Positions 1 to 8,486 of a DNA stretch of 64,000 bases are shown piece after piece. The position numbers were made by a program, and so were the translations under genes. A model generated the notes under the pieces. It saw only the letters and a program-made list of their open reading frames with translations. It did no database searches and was not told where the DNA came from. Positions within the stretch are counted from its first letter, which is position 1. Each line of letters opens with the position of its first letter. Origin of the DNA: Paractinoplanes ovalisporus (GTDB lineage Bacteria; Actinomycetota; Actinomycetes; Mycobacteriales; Micromonosporaceae); the NCBI RefSeq assembly GCF_016834655.1, contig NZ_JAENHP010000005.1, positions 248,001 through 312,000 on the forward strand, in the 5' to 3' direction.

Positions 1-2
1 TC

Positions 3-1013
3 CACGAGCCGCTGGGCGTGGTCGGGATCATCGTGCCGTGGAACTTCCCGATGCCGATCGCCGGTTGGGGTTTCGCCCCGGCGCTGGCGGCCGGCAACAC
101 GGTCGTGCTCAAGCCGGCCGAGCTCACCCCGCTCACCGCGATCCGGCTCGGCGAGCTGGCTCTGGAGGCGGGCCTGCCCGAGGGCGTCTTCCAGATCCTG
201 CCCGGCAAGGGGTCGGTCGTCGGGCAGCGGTTCGTGACCCATCCCGCCGTACGCAAGGTCTGCTTCACCGGATCCACCGAGGTCGGCAAGTCGATCATGG
301 CGGGCGCGGCCGACCAGGTGAAGCGCGTGACCCTGGAGCTGGGCGGCAAGAGCGCCAACATCGTCTTCGCCGACGCCGACCTGGAGAAGGCCGCCGCGTC
401 GGCCCCGTCCAGCGTCTTCGACAACGCCGGTCAGGACTGCTGCGCCCGGTCCCGGCTGCTGGTGCAGGAGTCGGTCTACGACAAGTTCCTGTCGCTGCTG
501 GAGCCGGCGGTCAAGGCCTTCCGGGTCGAGCAGCCGTCCAGCCCCACGGCCGAGATGGGCCCACTGATCTCGGCCGGCCACCGGCAGACCGTGACCTCGT
601 ACGTCGAAGGGTCGGACATCGCCTTCCGCGGGAGCGCGCCGACCGACAGCGGCTGGTGGTTCCCGCCGACGGTGCTGCTGGCCCACTCGACCGAGGACCG
701 CCACTGGCGCGAGGAGGTCTTCGGACCGGTGCTGTCGGTGCTGCCGTTCTCCGACGAGGACGACGCGGTCCGGCTCGCCAACGACACCGAGTACGGCCTC
801 TCCGGCTCGCTCTGGACCCGCGACCTCGGCCGTGCGCTGCGGGTCTCGCGAGCCGTGGAGACCGGCGCGCTCAGCGTCAACAGCCATTCCTCGGTGCGCT
901 ACTGGACGCCGTTCGGCGGCATGAAGCAGTCCGGCCTCGGCCGTGAACTGGGCCCCGACGCGTTGCTCAGCTTCACCGACGTCAAGAACGTGTTCATGGC
1001 AATGGGAGATTAA
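3..1013 (+). CDS. Aldehyde dehydrogenase, 5'-truncated by window edge
   Basis: NAD(P)-dependent aldehyde dehydrogenase that oxidises an aldehyde to a carboxylate in the cytoplasm. The frame is open from base 3 and the start lies upstream, so about 336 C-terminal residues are visible. The cofactor/active-site segment PWNFP, the general-base glutamate in LELGGK (codon near 335) and the catalytic cysteine in GQDCCA (codon 438-440) are present, so the enzyme should be active. The next gene starts on the base after its stop. With the SDR and two gamma-glutamyl-GABA hydrolase-like amidases downstream, a role in gamma-glutamylated polyamine/GABA breakdown (PuuC-like) is a reasonable inference, but the substrate cannot be read from the sequence. 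Confidence 0.95.
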   Translation, partial: HEPLGVVGIIVPWNFPMPIAGWGFAPALAAGNTVVLKPAELTPLTAIRLGELALEAGLPEGVFQILPGKGSVVGQRFVTHPAVRKVCFTGSTEVGKSIMAGAADQVKRVTLELGGKSANIVFADADLEKAAASAPSSVFDNAGQDCCARSRLLVQESVYDKFLSLLEPAVKAFRVEQPSSPTAEMGPLISAGHRQTVTSYVEGSDIAFRGSAPTDSGWWFPPTVLLAHSTEDRHWREEVFGPVLSVLPFSDEDDAVRLANDTEYGLSGSLWTRDLGRALRVSRAVETGALSVNSHSSVRYWTPFGGMKQSGLGRELGPDALLSFTDVKNVFMAMGD

Positions 1014-1778
1014 GTGGAGCGTCTACAGGACCGGGTCGCCGTCATCACCGGCGCCGGCAGTGGGATCGGTCTGGCCACGGCCCGGCGGTTCGCCGCCGAG
1101 GGAGCCAAGGTCGTCGCCGTCGACATCTCGGAGGAAGCGGGCCAAGCGGTCGCGAAGGAGACCGGCGGCGAGTTCGTCGCCTGCGACGTCTCCGACGAGG
1201 AGCAGGTCAAGGCCCTGTTCGACGGCGTGGCCGAGCGCCACGGCCGGGTCGACATCGCCTTCAACAACGCCGGCATCAGCCCGCCCGACGACGACTCGAT
1301 CCTGGTCACTGGCCTGGACGCCTGGGAGCGGGTCCTCAAGGTCAACACGACCAGCGTCTTCTTCTGCTGCAAGTACGCGATCCCGCACATGCAGCGCCAG
1401 GGCAAGGGCTCGATCATCAACACCGCGTCGTTCGTGGCCCTGCTCGGCGCCGCGACGTCGCAGATCGCCTACACCGCGAGCAAGGGCGGGGTGCTGGCGA
1501 TGACCCGGGAGCTGGGGGTGCAGTTCGCCCGCGAGGGCATCCGGATCAACGCGCTCTGCCCCGGGCCGGTCGCCACTCCGCTGCTCATGGAGTTGTTCGC
1601 CAAGGATCCGGAGCGGGCCGCGCGCCGCCTGGTGCACGTGCCGATGGGCCGGTTCGCCGAACCCGAGGAGATCGCCGCCGCGGTGGCCTTCCTCGCCTCC
1701 GACGACGCCTCCTTCATGACCGCCTCGCAATTCGTGGTCGACGGCGGAATCACGGGAGCCTATGTAACTCCGCTTTGA
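1014..1778 (+). CDS. Short-chain dehydrogenase/reductase (SDR)
   Basis: Classical SDR oxidoreductase, 254 residues, the usual family length. The Rossmann motif TGAGSGIG lies near residues 13-20, the NNAG motif follows at about 88, and the catalytic Tyr/Lys sit in YTASK (Tyr153, Lys157) with the serine about 13 residues earlier. The C-terminus ends in the usual VVDGG segment. The start is a GTG that begins directly after the TAA of the aldehyde dehydrogenase, so the two genes are translationally coupled. Substrate unknown. It probably reduces or oxidises an intermediate in the same catabolic pathway as its neighbours. Confidence 0.93.
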   Translation: MERLQDRVAVITGAGSGIGLATARRFAAEGAKVVAVDISEEAGQAVAKETGGEFVACDVSDEEQVKALFDGVAERHGRVDIAFNNAGISPPDDDSILVTGLDAWERVLKVNTTSVFFCCKYAIPHMQRQGKGSIINTASFVALLGAATSQIAYTASKGGVLAMTRELGVQFAREGIRINALCPGPVATPLLMELFAKDPERAARRLVHVPMGRFAEPEEIAAAVAFLASDDASFMTASQFVVDGGITGAYVTPL

Positions 1779-1898
1779 TGTGTTTAAAGTCCCGTTTCCA
1801 CGGGCATCGCCCCTGTACACCCTGGTGATCAGTGGGGTGAAGGGGTCGAATCCCCGCCCTTGCCGGTCGATCCCGGTGGGGGTGGGACAGAGGGACCC

Positions 1899-1947
1899 GG
1901 GCGCGGCGCCGCCTCCGCATATGGAGGCGACGCCGCGCGCCTCTTTT
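1899..1947 (+). terminator. Intrinsic terminator after the ALDH-SDR unit
   Basis: A strong GC hairpin: the left arm ending GCCGCCTCC pairs with the right arm GGAGGCGACGCCGC around the loop GCATAT, and a TCTTTT tract follows. It lies about 120 bases after the SDR stop and separates that unit from the first amidase gene. Confidence 0.8.
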
Positions 1948-1986
1948 CCGAGCCGTTTCGGTGGTTGATCCGAAACGTGATCTGGT

Positions 1987-1992
1987 TACGGT
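1987..1992 (+). promoter_or_regulatory. Leaderless -10 (TACGGT) of first amidase gene
   Basis: TACGGT followed by exactly 6 nt and the ATG at 1999. No Shine-Dalgarno sequence precedes the ATG. This is the actinobacterial leaderless arrangement, with transcription expected to start at or next to the A of ATG. Confidence 0.65.
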
Positions 1993-1998
1993 GGGGCG

Positions 1999-2679
1999 AT
2001 GCGTCCGATCATCGGCATCACGACCTATGTGGAACCGGCCACCTGGGGCGTCTGGCGCGATCTGCCCACCACCCTGATCCCGCACGACTACGTGGCCGCG
2101 GTCAGCCAGGCCGGCGGCCGGCCCGTGCTGATCCCCGAGCACGAGGACACCGACGTGCTCGGCATCCTCGACGGCCTGGTGCTGGCCGGCGGCCCCGATC
2201 TGAGCCCCGAGCTCTACGGCGCCGAGCCCGAGCCGCTGACCGTGACCCGCCCCGATCGTGACCGGGCCGAAATACTGCTCGTCCGGCGGGCGTTGGAACA
2301 AGAAGTGCCCGTCCTCGGTGTCTGCCGCGGCATGCAACTCCTGGTCGCCGCCGCCGGGGGCCGGCTGCACCAGCATCTGCCCGACGTTCTGGGCCACGAC
2401 CGGCACCGGCCGGCCCCGGGCGTCTACGGCGAGCACGAAGCCTCGTTCGTCCCCGGCAGCCGCATCGCCGGTCTGATGGGTGACGACCTGGCAATCCGGT
2501 GTTTTCACCACCAGGGTGTGGCCGATGCCGGAAAGCTCACAGTGACCGGCCGCACCGAGGACGGCCTGGCCGAGGCGGTCGAGGATCCGGACCGGCGGTT
2601 TGTTCTGGGTGTGCAGTGGCACCCCGAGGTGATCCGTGACGAACGGCTCTTCGGCGCCCTGGTGACGGCAGCAAGGTAA
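1999..2679 (+). CDS. Gamma-glutamyl-GABA hydrolase family protein (class I amidotransferase-like), copy 1
   Basis: Peptidase C26 / PuuD-like hydrolase of 226 residues that cleaves gamma-glutamyl amide bonds. The catalytic triad is complete: Cys109 in GVCRGMQ, and His208 and Glu210 in VQWHPE. Family knowledge: PuuD releases GABA and glutamate in the gamma-glutamyl-putrescine pathway. The ATG start is supported by a leaderless -10 six bases upstream. The stop codon lies inside a 19-bp tandem duplication that runs into the leader of the second copy. The two tandem genes share core motifs but differ in length and at many positions, so they are diverged paralogues. The exact substrate is an inference from context. 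Confidence 0.9.
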   Translation: MRPIIGITTYVEPATWGVWRDLPTTLIPHDYVAAVSQAGGRPVLIPEHEDTDVLGILDGLVLAGGPDLSPELYGAEPEPLTVTRPDRDRAEILLVRRALEQEVPVLGVCRGMQLLVAAAGGRLHQHLPDVLGHDRHRPAPGVYGEHEASFVPGSRIAGLMGDDLAIRCFHHQGVADAGKLTVTGRTEDGLAEAVEDPDRRFVLGVQWHPEVIRDERLFGALVTAAR

Positions 2680-2702
2680 AAGAGCGGCAGCAAGGTAGAA
2701 GA
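2666..2702 (+). repeat. 19-bp tandem duplication over a stop codon
   Basis: CGGCAGCAAGGTAAAAGA (2666-2683) recurs at 2685-2702 with one change (17/18 identical, period 19). The first copy contains the TAA stop of the first amidase gene (2677-2679). Confidence 0.85.
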
Positions 2703-2728
2703 CCGGGAAACAAGGAGGAAGGCACCGA

Positions 2729-3478
2729 ATGCGCAGGCCCCTGATCGGCATGACGGCATACGCCCAGCAGGTGACGTACGGCAGCAACAACCTCATGGCG
2801 GGCATGCTCCCCATGACATATGTGCGAGCCGTGCACGCCGTCGGTGGCCGAGCCGTGCTGATCACCCCGGACGACCCCGGGACCGACGTGCTCGAATCGC
2901 TCGACGGGATCGTCTTCAGCGGTGGCGGGGACGTGGACCCGGCCTACTGGGGGGCCGAGCGGCACCCGGCGACCGAGGTCGACAAGGAACGCGACGAGGC
3001 CGAGATCATGCTGATGCGCGCCGCGCTCGCGGCCGACCTTCCGTTGCTCGGCGTCTGCCGCGGCATGCAGGTGATGGCGGTCGTCGGCGGTGGCACGCTC
3101 CACCAGCACCTGCCCGACCTGATCGGCCACGACCGGCACCGGGCCGCGGCCGGCACCGACCCGCTGGCCGCCGACGCTTCCGCCTACGGACGGCACGACG
3201 TCATCACCGAGCCCGGCTCGTTCGCGCACTCGCTGATCGGCGGGCACACCGTCGTGAACTCGTTCCACCACCAGGCTGTCGACAACCCCGGGTCGTTCAC
3301 CCCGACCGGCTGGTGCCCCGACGACCACGTGATCGAGATCCTCGAAGACCCTTCCTACACGTATGCCGTGGGGGTGCAGTGGCACCCGGAGCGCACCGCC
3401 GATCTGCGCTTCTTCGCCGCGCTCGTGGAAGCCGCGGCCACCCGCTCCGGACTGAAACCGGAAGCCTTCGCCGCGTAA
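2729..3478 (+). CDS. Gamma-glutamyl-GABA hydrolase family protein, copy 2
   Basis: Second PuuD-like hydrolase, 249 residues. The triad is intact: Cys110 in GVCRGMQ, His219 and Glu221 in VQWHPE. It carries an insertion of about 10 residues after the GHDRHR segment compared with copy 1. Unlike copy 1 it has a strong ribosome binding site (AAGGAGGAAGG, 2713-2723) before the ATG, so it is probably co-transcribed with copy 1 and translated independently. Keeping two active copies suggests different gamma-glutamyl substrates. This is inferred and not shown by the sequence. Confidence 0.9.
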   Translation: MRRPLIGMTAYAQQVTYGSNNLMAGMLPMTYVRAVHAVGGRAVLITPDDPGTDVLESLDGIVFSGGGDVDPAYWGAERHPATEVDKERDEAEIMLMRAALAADLPLLGVCRGMQVMAVVGGGTLHQHLPDLIGHDRHRAAAGTDPLAADASAYGRHDVITEPGSFAHSLIGGHTVVNSFHHQAVDNPGSFTPTGWCPDDHVIEILEDPSYTYAVGVQWHPERTADLRFFAALVEAAATRSGLKPEAFAA

Positions 3479-3568
3479 CCACGCCGGGCACGGGCGTCCC
3501 TTCCGGTGTTACGGTGCTCAACCGTACCGGCGGAACGGTTCGCCGGTTGTTGACGCGTGGGAGGACCC

Positions 3569-6500
3569 ATGGGCGCGAGCTCGGACGGCGCCCTTCCGAG
3601 TCAGCTCCGCACGGCGTTCGAGCGGGGCGGCGAAATGGGTCGCCGGATGGCCGGGTTCGACTGGTCGACCAGTCCGCTCGGACCGCCGGCCGATTGGCCC
3701 CCCGAGCTCCGGGGTGCGGTGGCGACCATGCTCGCCTCCCGGGCGCAGATCATCATCTTCTGGGGCCCGGAGCACTGCTCGCTCTACAACGACGCCTACA
3801 TCCCGGCCATGGGCACCAAACATCCGCAGTTCCTGGGCCGTCCGGGCCGTGAGCTGTGGGCCGAGACCTGGTCGGTGCTGAAGATCCTGTTCGACGGCGT
3901 GTTCCGGGACAACGAGGCGTTCTGGGCCGCCGACCACCCGTTCATGCTCGAACGGCACGGCTTCCTCGAAGAGACCTACTTCGACATCTCCTACGACCCG
4001 ATCCGCGGCGCCACCGGCTCCGTCGAGGGCATCTTCTGCGTGGTCAGCGACACCACCGGGCGGGTGCTCGGCGAGCGGCGGGTGCGGACGTTGAGCGCGC
4101 TGGGCTCGCGCCTGGCCGATTCACCCGATCAGGCGGCGCTGGCGGCCGAGGCGGTGGCGGTGTTCGCGGAGAACGCGGCCGACGTCCCGTACGCCGAACT
4201 GGTGCTCGACGACCACGAGGGACCGATCCACCCGGTCGTACGACGGGTGATCGCGACCGGGGAGACGGAGCCCGCGGCGCTGCGCAAGATCACCGACGCT
4301 CCGCCCTCCGCGGCCGACGAGGCGCTCGTGCTGCCGATCACCGTCGGCACCGCCCGGGTCGGGGCCCTGATCGTCGGGGTGAGCCGCTATCTGGCGCTCG
4401 GCGGCGGCTACCGCGACTTCCTCGACCTGGCGGCCGCGCAGATCTCCCGGGCCGTGGGCAACCTGCGGGCGTACGAGCAGGAACGCGCCCGCGCGCTCGA
4501 ACTGGCCGCCCTCGATCGCGCGAAGACCAACTTCTTCTCGAACGTCAGCCACGAGTTCCGTACGCCGCTGACCCTGATCCTGGGTCCCCTCGAAGACCTG
4601 CTGGACGACCCGGAACTGCCCGCCGAGCAGCGCGAACGGTTGCAGGCCATGGAACGCAACGGCCTGCGCCTGCTCAAGCTGGTCAACACGGTCCTCGACT
4701 TCTCGCGCCTGGAGTCCGGGCGGCTGCGCGCCGCCTACCGCCCGACCGATCTGGCCGACTACACGTCCCGGCTGGCCAGCACCTTCCGCTCGGCGGCGGA
4801 ACGGGCCGGGCTCGAGCTGGTGGTCGACGCGCCCCCGCTGCCGGCGCCGGTCCACGTCGACCGCGAGATGTGGGAGAAGCTCGTCCTCAACCTGCTCTCG
4901 AACGCGGTCAAGTTCACCGCCCACGGGCGCATCGAGGTGCGTGTCCGGGTGGCCGACCGCGGCGCCGAGTTGATCGTGCGGGACACCGGCGTCGGCATTC
5001 CGCCCGACCAGCTGCCGCTGCTGTTCGACCGGTTCCACCGGGTCACCGGAGTGTGGTCGCGCAGCTACGAGGGCACCGGCATCGGCCTGGCCCTGGTCCG
5101 CGAACTGGCCGAGCTGCACGGCGGGTCGGCCGGGGTCGAGAGCGAGCCCGGCGTGGGCAGCGCCTTCACCGTCACGATCCCGTTCGGCACGGCCCACCTG
5201 CCCGCCGACCGGGTCGCCGAGAGCGCCGAGAGCCCCGTCCCCGAGATCGACCCCCGCCCGTACGTGGAAGAGGCCGAGCACTGGGGGACGGGTGACGCGC
5301 AGCCGGAGCCATCGCCGGAGCCCGCCGCGACCGGACGGCCCCGCGGTCGCATCCTGCTCGCCGACGACAACGCCGACCTGCGGGACCACCTGTCCCGGCT
5401 GCTGCGCACGCTGTGGGACGTCACCACCGCCGTCGACGGCCGGGCCGCGCTCGAACTGGCCGAGCGGCAGCCGTTCGACCTGGTGCTGACCGACGTGATG
5501 ATGCCGCGGCTCGACGGGTTCGGCCTGATCGCGGCCCTGCGCGCCGGCGAGCGCACCCGCGACATCCCGATCGTCGTGCTCTCGGCCCGGGCCGGCGAGG
5601 AGGCGTCCAGCGAGGGCCTGGCCGCCGGCGCCGACGACTATCTGGTCAAGCCGTTCTCGGCGCGCGACCTGACCGCGCGGGTGCGGGCCAACCTCGACCT
5701 CGGGCAGGCCCGCCGCCAGGTCCTGCACCGCCTGCGTGAGCTGGTCGACACGGCGGCCGCGGTCAACTCCGTCCGCACCACGGCCGAGGTGCTCGACGTC
5801 GCCGCCCAGCACGTGCGCGACATGGCGTCGGCCGGTCGGGTGGTGGTCACCGTCCCCGGGGCCCGGGCCGAAGTGGACGCCGGCGCCGACCCGGGCGCCC
5901 GGCCCGACGTGGTGCTGCCGCTGCCCGACACCTCCGGCGCGACCGTCGGTGAGCTGCGGGTCTGGGCCTCGCCGCAGGCCACCCCGGAACCGGCCGTGCT
6001 CGCCCAGCTGGCCCGCCTGATCGGGCTGCGGCTCGAGAACGCCCGGCTCTACGAGGCCGAGCACCGGATCGCGAGCACCCTGCAGCACAGCCTGCTGCCC
6101 CAGTCGCTGCCGCAGCTGCCGGGCATGATCGTGGCCAGCCGCTATCTGCCCGGCAGCAGCGAGGCCGAGGTCGGCGGCGACTGGTACGACGTGATCGCCG
6201 GACAGGACGAGCAGCTCTATCTGGTCATCGGCGACGTGGTCGGCAAGGGTGTGCAGGCCGCGGCCGGCATGGGCCAGCTCCGCAACGCGCTGCGGGCGTA
6301 CATCCTGGAGGGTTTCGACTGCGGCGAGGCGCTGACCCGGCTCAACCGGCTCGTCGACAACCTGGGCCGGCGGCAGTTCGCGACCGTCGTGTGCGTGCGT
6401 TACGACCCGCGCGAACGGCGGCTGCACTTCTCGTCGGCCGGGCACCCGCCGCCGGTGCTGGTGCCGCCGGGGGAGCTCGGATCGTTCCTCTACGACGCGG

Positions 6501-7141
6501 CGCTCGGGCCACCGATCGGCGCTCTGACGAACGTCGAATACCCCACGCTCTCGGCCGCCCTGCCCACCGGGGCGCGGCTGCTGCTCTACACCGACGGACT
6601 GATCGAGGACAGGCGGATCGGCATCGACGCCGGGCTGGCCGAGCTGACCGCGGACGCCGCCAAGCCGGCCGAACACGTGGAGGACCTGCTGGACACCCTG
6701 CTGGGAAAGGCGGCCCGGCGCCCCCGCCGCGACGACATCGCCCTGCTCGCCCTCGAGACCACCGAAGCGCGCGAGTTCGTGCTGCGGCTGCCGGCCGAGC
6801 CGACCCAGCTCAGCGTGCTGCGCCGGCGGCTCGACGATTTCCTGACCGGGCACGAGGTGCCCGAGGCCGACGCGTTCGACCTCACGGTCGCGGTGTCCGA
6901 GGCGGCCGCCAACGCGATCGAGCACCCGGTCGACCCGGCCGAGCCCTTCATCACGGTGGAGGCCTCGCTGGACAACGACGCCGTGACGGTCGTCGTCCGC
7001 GACACCGGCAGCTGGCGGCCGAGCGAGGGCGGCGGGTTCCGGGGGCGCGGGCTGGCCCTGATCGGCGCGTTGTCCGAGCTCGCGGTGCTGCGCTCGCCCG
7101 AGGGAACAGCCGTGACGTTGCGGCGGGAGCTCAGCCCTTGA
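3569..7141 (+). CDS. Hybrid sensor kinase / PP2C phosphatase / anti-sigma-type kinase
   Basis: Large cytosolic signalling protein of 1190 residues with no membrane segment. Domains in order: PAS-like sensor (about 20-150), GAF-like (165-300), HisKA with phospho-acceptor His328 in SHEFRTPL, HATPase (N-box NLLSNAVKF, DTGVGI, GTGIGLAL), receiver with Asp642 in DVMMPRLDG and Lys in LVKPF, a short GAF-like linker, a SpoIIE/PP2C phosphatase (about 835-1063, metal motifs GGDWYDV, GDVVGKG, YTDGLIE, RRDDIALL), and a C-terminal RsbW-like HATPase (about 1069-1185, NAIEHP). It therefore joins two-component phosphorelay and sigma-factor partner switching in one chain. The ATG at 3569 is preferred over a GTG at 3557 because GGGAGG lies between them. 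Its 3' end overlaps the convergent STAS gene by 11 bases, and that protein is a likely partner. Confidence 0.93.
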   Translation: MGASSDGALPSQLRTAFERGGEMGRRMAGFDWSTSPLGPPADWPPELRGAVATMLASRAQIIIFWGPEHCSLYNDAYIPAMGTKHPQFLGRPGRELWAETWSVLKILFDGVFRDNEAFWAADHPFMLERHGFLEETYFDISYDPIRGATGSVEGIFCVVSDTTGRVLGERRVRTLSALGSRLADSPDQAALAAEAVAVFAENAADVPYAELVLDDHEGPIHPVVRRVIATGETEPAALRKITDAPPSAADEALVLPITVGTARVGALIVGVSRYLALGGGYRDFLDLAAAQISRAVGNLRAYEQERARALELAALDRAKTNFFSNVSHEFRTPLTLILGPLEDLLDDPELPAEQRERLQAMERNGLRLLKLVNTVLDFSRLESGRLRAAYRPTDLADYTSRLASTFRSAAERAGLELVVDAPPLPAPVHVDREMWEKLVLNLLSNAVKFTAHGRIEVRVRVADRGAELIVRDTGVGIPPDQLPLLFDRFHRVTGVWSRSYEGTGIGLALVRELAELHGGSAGVESEPGVGSAFTVTIPFGTAHLPADRVAESAESPVPEIDPRPYVEEAEHWGTGDAQPEPSPEPAATGRPRGRILLADDNADLRDHLSRLLRTLWDVTTAVDGRAALELAERQPFDLVLTDVMMPRLDGFGLIAALRAGERTRDIPIVVLSARAGEEASSEGLAAGADDYLVKPFSARDLTARVRANLDLGQARRQVLHRLRELVDTAAAVNSVRTTAEVLDVAAQHVRDMASAGRVVVTVPGARAEVDAGADPGARPDVVLPLPDTSGATVGELRVWASPQATPEPAVLAQLARLIGLRLENARLYEAEHRIASTLQHSLLPQSLPQLPGMIVASRYLPGSSEAEVGGDWYDVIAGQDEQLYLVIGDVVGKGVQAAAGMGQLRNALRAYILEGFDCGEALTRLNRLVDNLGRRQFATVVCVRYDPRERRLHFSSAGHPPPVLVPPGELGSFLYDAALGPPIGALTNVEYPTLSAALPTGARLLLYTDGLIEDRRIGIDAGLAELTADAAKPAEHVEDLLDTLLGKAARRPRRDDIALLALETTEAREFVLRLPAEPTQLSVLRRRLDDFLTGHEVPEADAFDLTVAVSEAAANAIEHPVDPAEPFITVEASLDNDAVTVVVRDTGSWRPSEGGGFRGRGLALIGALSELAVLRSPEGTAVTLRRELSP

Positions 7142-7442
7142 GCCAGGGCTGGGTCGAGAGGCCCGAGATCTCGAGCACCCGGCGCACCTGCGGTGAGGGC
7201 AGGACCGTCAGCGCGCCGGGGTAGTGCTCGGCCAGCCGCAGCAGCGCGTGGATGGCGGCCGAGTCGAAGAACGTGACGGCGTGCAGATCGAGGGTGGCCG
7301 CGGCCACGTCGTCCCGGGCGGCCGTGCGGAACATGGTCTCGGCGGTGGACATGTCGACCTCGCCGCTGACCGTCACGACGACCCGGCCCGCTTGCACGAC
7401 CGCCGTGGCCGTGAAGTTCTGGTCCGCCCGCTCTTGATCCAC
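7131..7442 (-). CDS. STAS-domain anti-sigma factor antagonist
   Basis: Small STAS protein (about 103 residues from GTG 7442; a longer GTG start at 7529 would give 132). It has the beta-alpha STAS pattern, with the phospho-acceptor region LDLHAVTFFDSAAIHAL matching the D-S-A/S motif in which the serine is phosphorylated by RsbW-type kinases and dephosphorylated by PP2C enzymes. It is convergent with, and overlaps by 11 bases, a gene encoding both of those enzyme types, so a dedicated partner-switch is likely. The target sigma factor or output is not visible here. Neither start has a Shine-Dalgarno site; the shorter one gives the normal family length. Confidence 0.8.
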   Translation of the reverse strand: MDQERADQNFTATAVVQAGRVVVTVSGEVDMSTAETMFRTAARDDVAAATLDLHAVTFFDSAAIHALLRLAEHYPGALTVLPSPQVRRVLEISGLSTQPWLKG

Positions 7443-7551
7443 GCTGACACGATTACACAGGGGCCCGACACCGGCAAGAACCGCCCGTTCGGGCTCAACT
7501 GAGCCGTTATCGTGCGGCCGCCGCCACACCGGCGGGGCGGGCGTCCGGCGA

Positions 7552-7557
7552 TAGGCT
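7552..7557 (+). promoter_or_regulatory. Leaderless -10 (TAGGCT) of the map leader ORF
   Basis: TAGGCT, then 6 nt, then ATG at 7564. The spacing is identical to that of the other leaderless genes in this window. It places the transcription start on the mini-ORF before map, not on map itself. Confidence 0.6.
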
Positions 7558-7563
7558 CTGGAT

Positions 7564-7632
7564 ATGACCGAACCGATCTACGGCCCCGCAGGCGAGGGCC
7601 GGGAGGGCATGTCCCGGGAGGCTCAGCAATGA
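7564..7632 (+). CDS. 22-residue leaderless mini-ORF upstream of map
   Basis: An ATG placed exactly 6 nt after a TAGGCT -10 opens a 22-codon frame (begins MTEPIYGPAGEG, ends SREAQQ). Its TGA overlaps the ATG of map in an ATGA junction. The Shine-Dalgarno site of map (GGGAGG, 7616-7621) lies inside it. The product has no membrane segment or known domain. It may be a small protein in its own right or simply a way to load ribosomes onto map by coupling. The support is positional; conservation was not checked. Confidence 0.55.
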   Translation: MTEPIYGPAGEGREGMSREAQQ

Positions 7633-8486
7633 CCGTTCGCGCCCCGCTGGCGCCGGGGAAGCAGTCGCCCTGGCGCGCCGTCCCGGCGTCGATCGTCCGC
7701 CCGGAGTACGTCGGCAAGAAGCGCCCGAAAGAGTGGCGTGGCTCCCACGTGCAGACCGCCGAGACCATCGAGAAGATGCGGATCGCCTCGCGGCTGGCGG
7801 CCCAGGCCACCCAGCTCGCCGGGGAGCACTGCAAGCCGGGCGTCACCACCGACGAGATCGACCGGGTCGTGCACGAGTTCCTCTGCGACCACGGGGCCTA
7901 CCCGTCGACGCTGGGCTACAAGGGCTTCCCGAAGTCGTGCTGCACGTCGCTCAACGAGGTGATCTGCCACGGCATCCCCGACTCGACCGTGCTGGAGGAC
8001 GGCGACATCATCAACGTCGACGTCACGGCCTTCCTCAACGGCGTGCACGGCGACACCGACGCGACGTTCTGCGTGGGCGAGGTGAGCGAGGAGGCCCGCC
8101 TGCTCGTCGAGCGCACCCACGAGGCGATGATGCGCGGCATCAAGGCGGTCGCACCCGGGCGCCCGATCAACGTCGTCGGGCGGGTCATCGAGTCGTACGC
8201 GAAACGGTTCGGCTACGGCGTGGTCCGCGACTTCACCGGTCACGGCATCGGCGAGACGTTCCACTCCGGGCTCTACATCCCGCACTACGACAACCCGCGC
8301 CTCGACACGGTGATCGAGACGGGCATGACCTTCACCATCGAGCCGATGATCACGCTGGGCACCCACGAGTACGACATGTGGAAGGACGGCTGGACGGTCG
8401 TCACCAAGGACCGCCGGTGGACGGCCCAGTTCGAGCACACGCTGGTGGTCACCGACGACGGCGCCGAGATCCTGACCCGGCCGTGA
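7629..8486 (+). CDS. map: Type I methionine aminopeptidase
   Basis: Removes the initiator methionine from nascent proteins in the cytoplasm. 285 residues, the length of the actinobacterial form with an extended N-terminus (compare mycobacterial MapB). The dinuclear metal-site motifs are all present: NVDVTAFLNGVHGDTDATF supplies two aspartates, GHGIGETFH a histidine, TIEPM a glutamate and QFEHTLVV the last glutamate. The ATG at 7629 has GGGAGG 7 nt upstream and a 4-nt overlap with the preceding mini-ORF. Its TGA overlaps the GTG of the next gene, so three frames are chained by coupling. Confidence 0.95.
   Translation: MTVRAPLAPGKQSPWRAVPASIVRPEYVGKKRPKEWRGSHVQTAETIEKMRIASRLAAQATQLAGEHCKPGVTTDEIDRVVHEFLCDHGAYPSTLGYKGFPKSCCTSLNEVICHGIPDSTVLEDGDIINVDVTAFLNGVHGDTDATFCVGEVSEEARLLVERTHEAMMRGIKAVAPGRPINVVGRVIESYAKRFGYGVVRDFTGHGIGETFHSGLYIPHYDNPRLDTVIETGMTFTIEPMITLGTHEYDMWKDGWTVVTKDRRWTAQFEHTLVVTDDGAEILTRP

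Noticed and set aside
1835..1870. tRNA-like T-arm (AGGGGTCGAATCCCC) after the SDR gene
   Set aside because: The T-loop is one base short and no acceptor, D or anticodon arms can be folded around it. A remnant of an attachment site is possible but nothing else supports integration here.
4121..6925. Open frame of 934 codons on the minus strand opposite the hybrid kinase
   Set aside because: It is a GC-codon shadow: low-complexity Arg/Gly/His/Gln-rich translation, no domain, no start signal, fully opposite a gene with complete domains. The same holds for long minus-strand frames opposite pnp (23946-26048) and ftsK (45531-47537).
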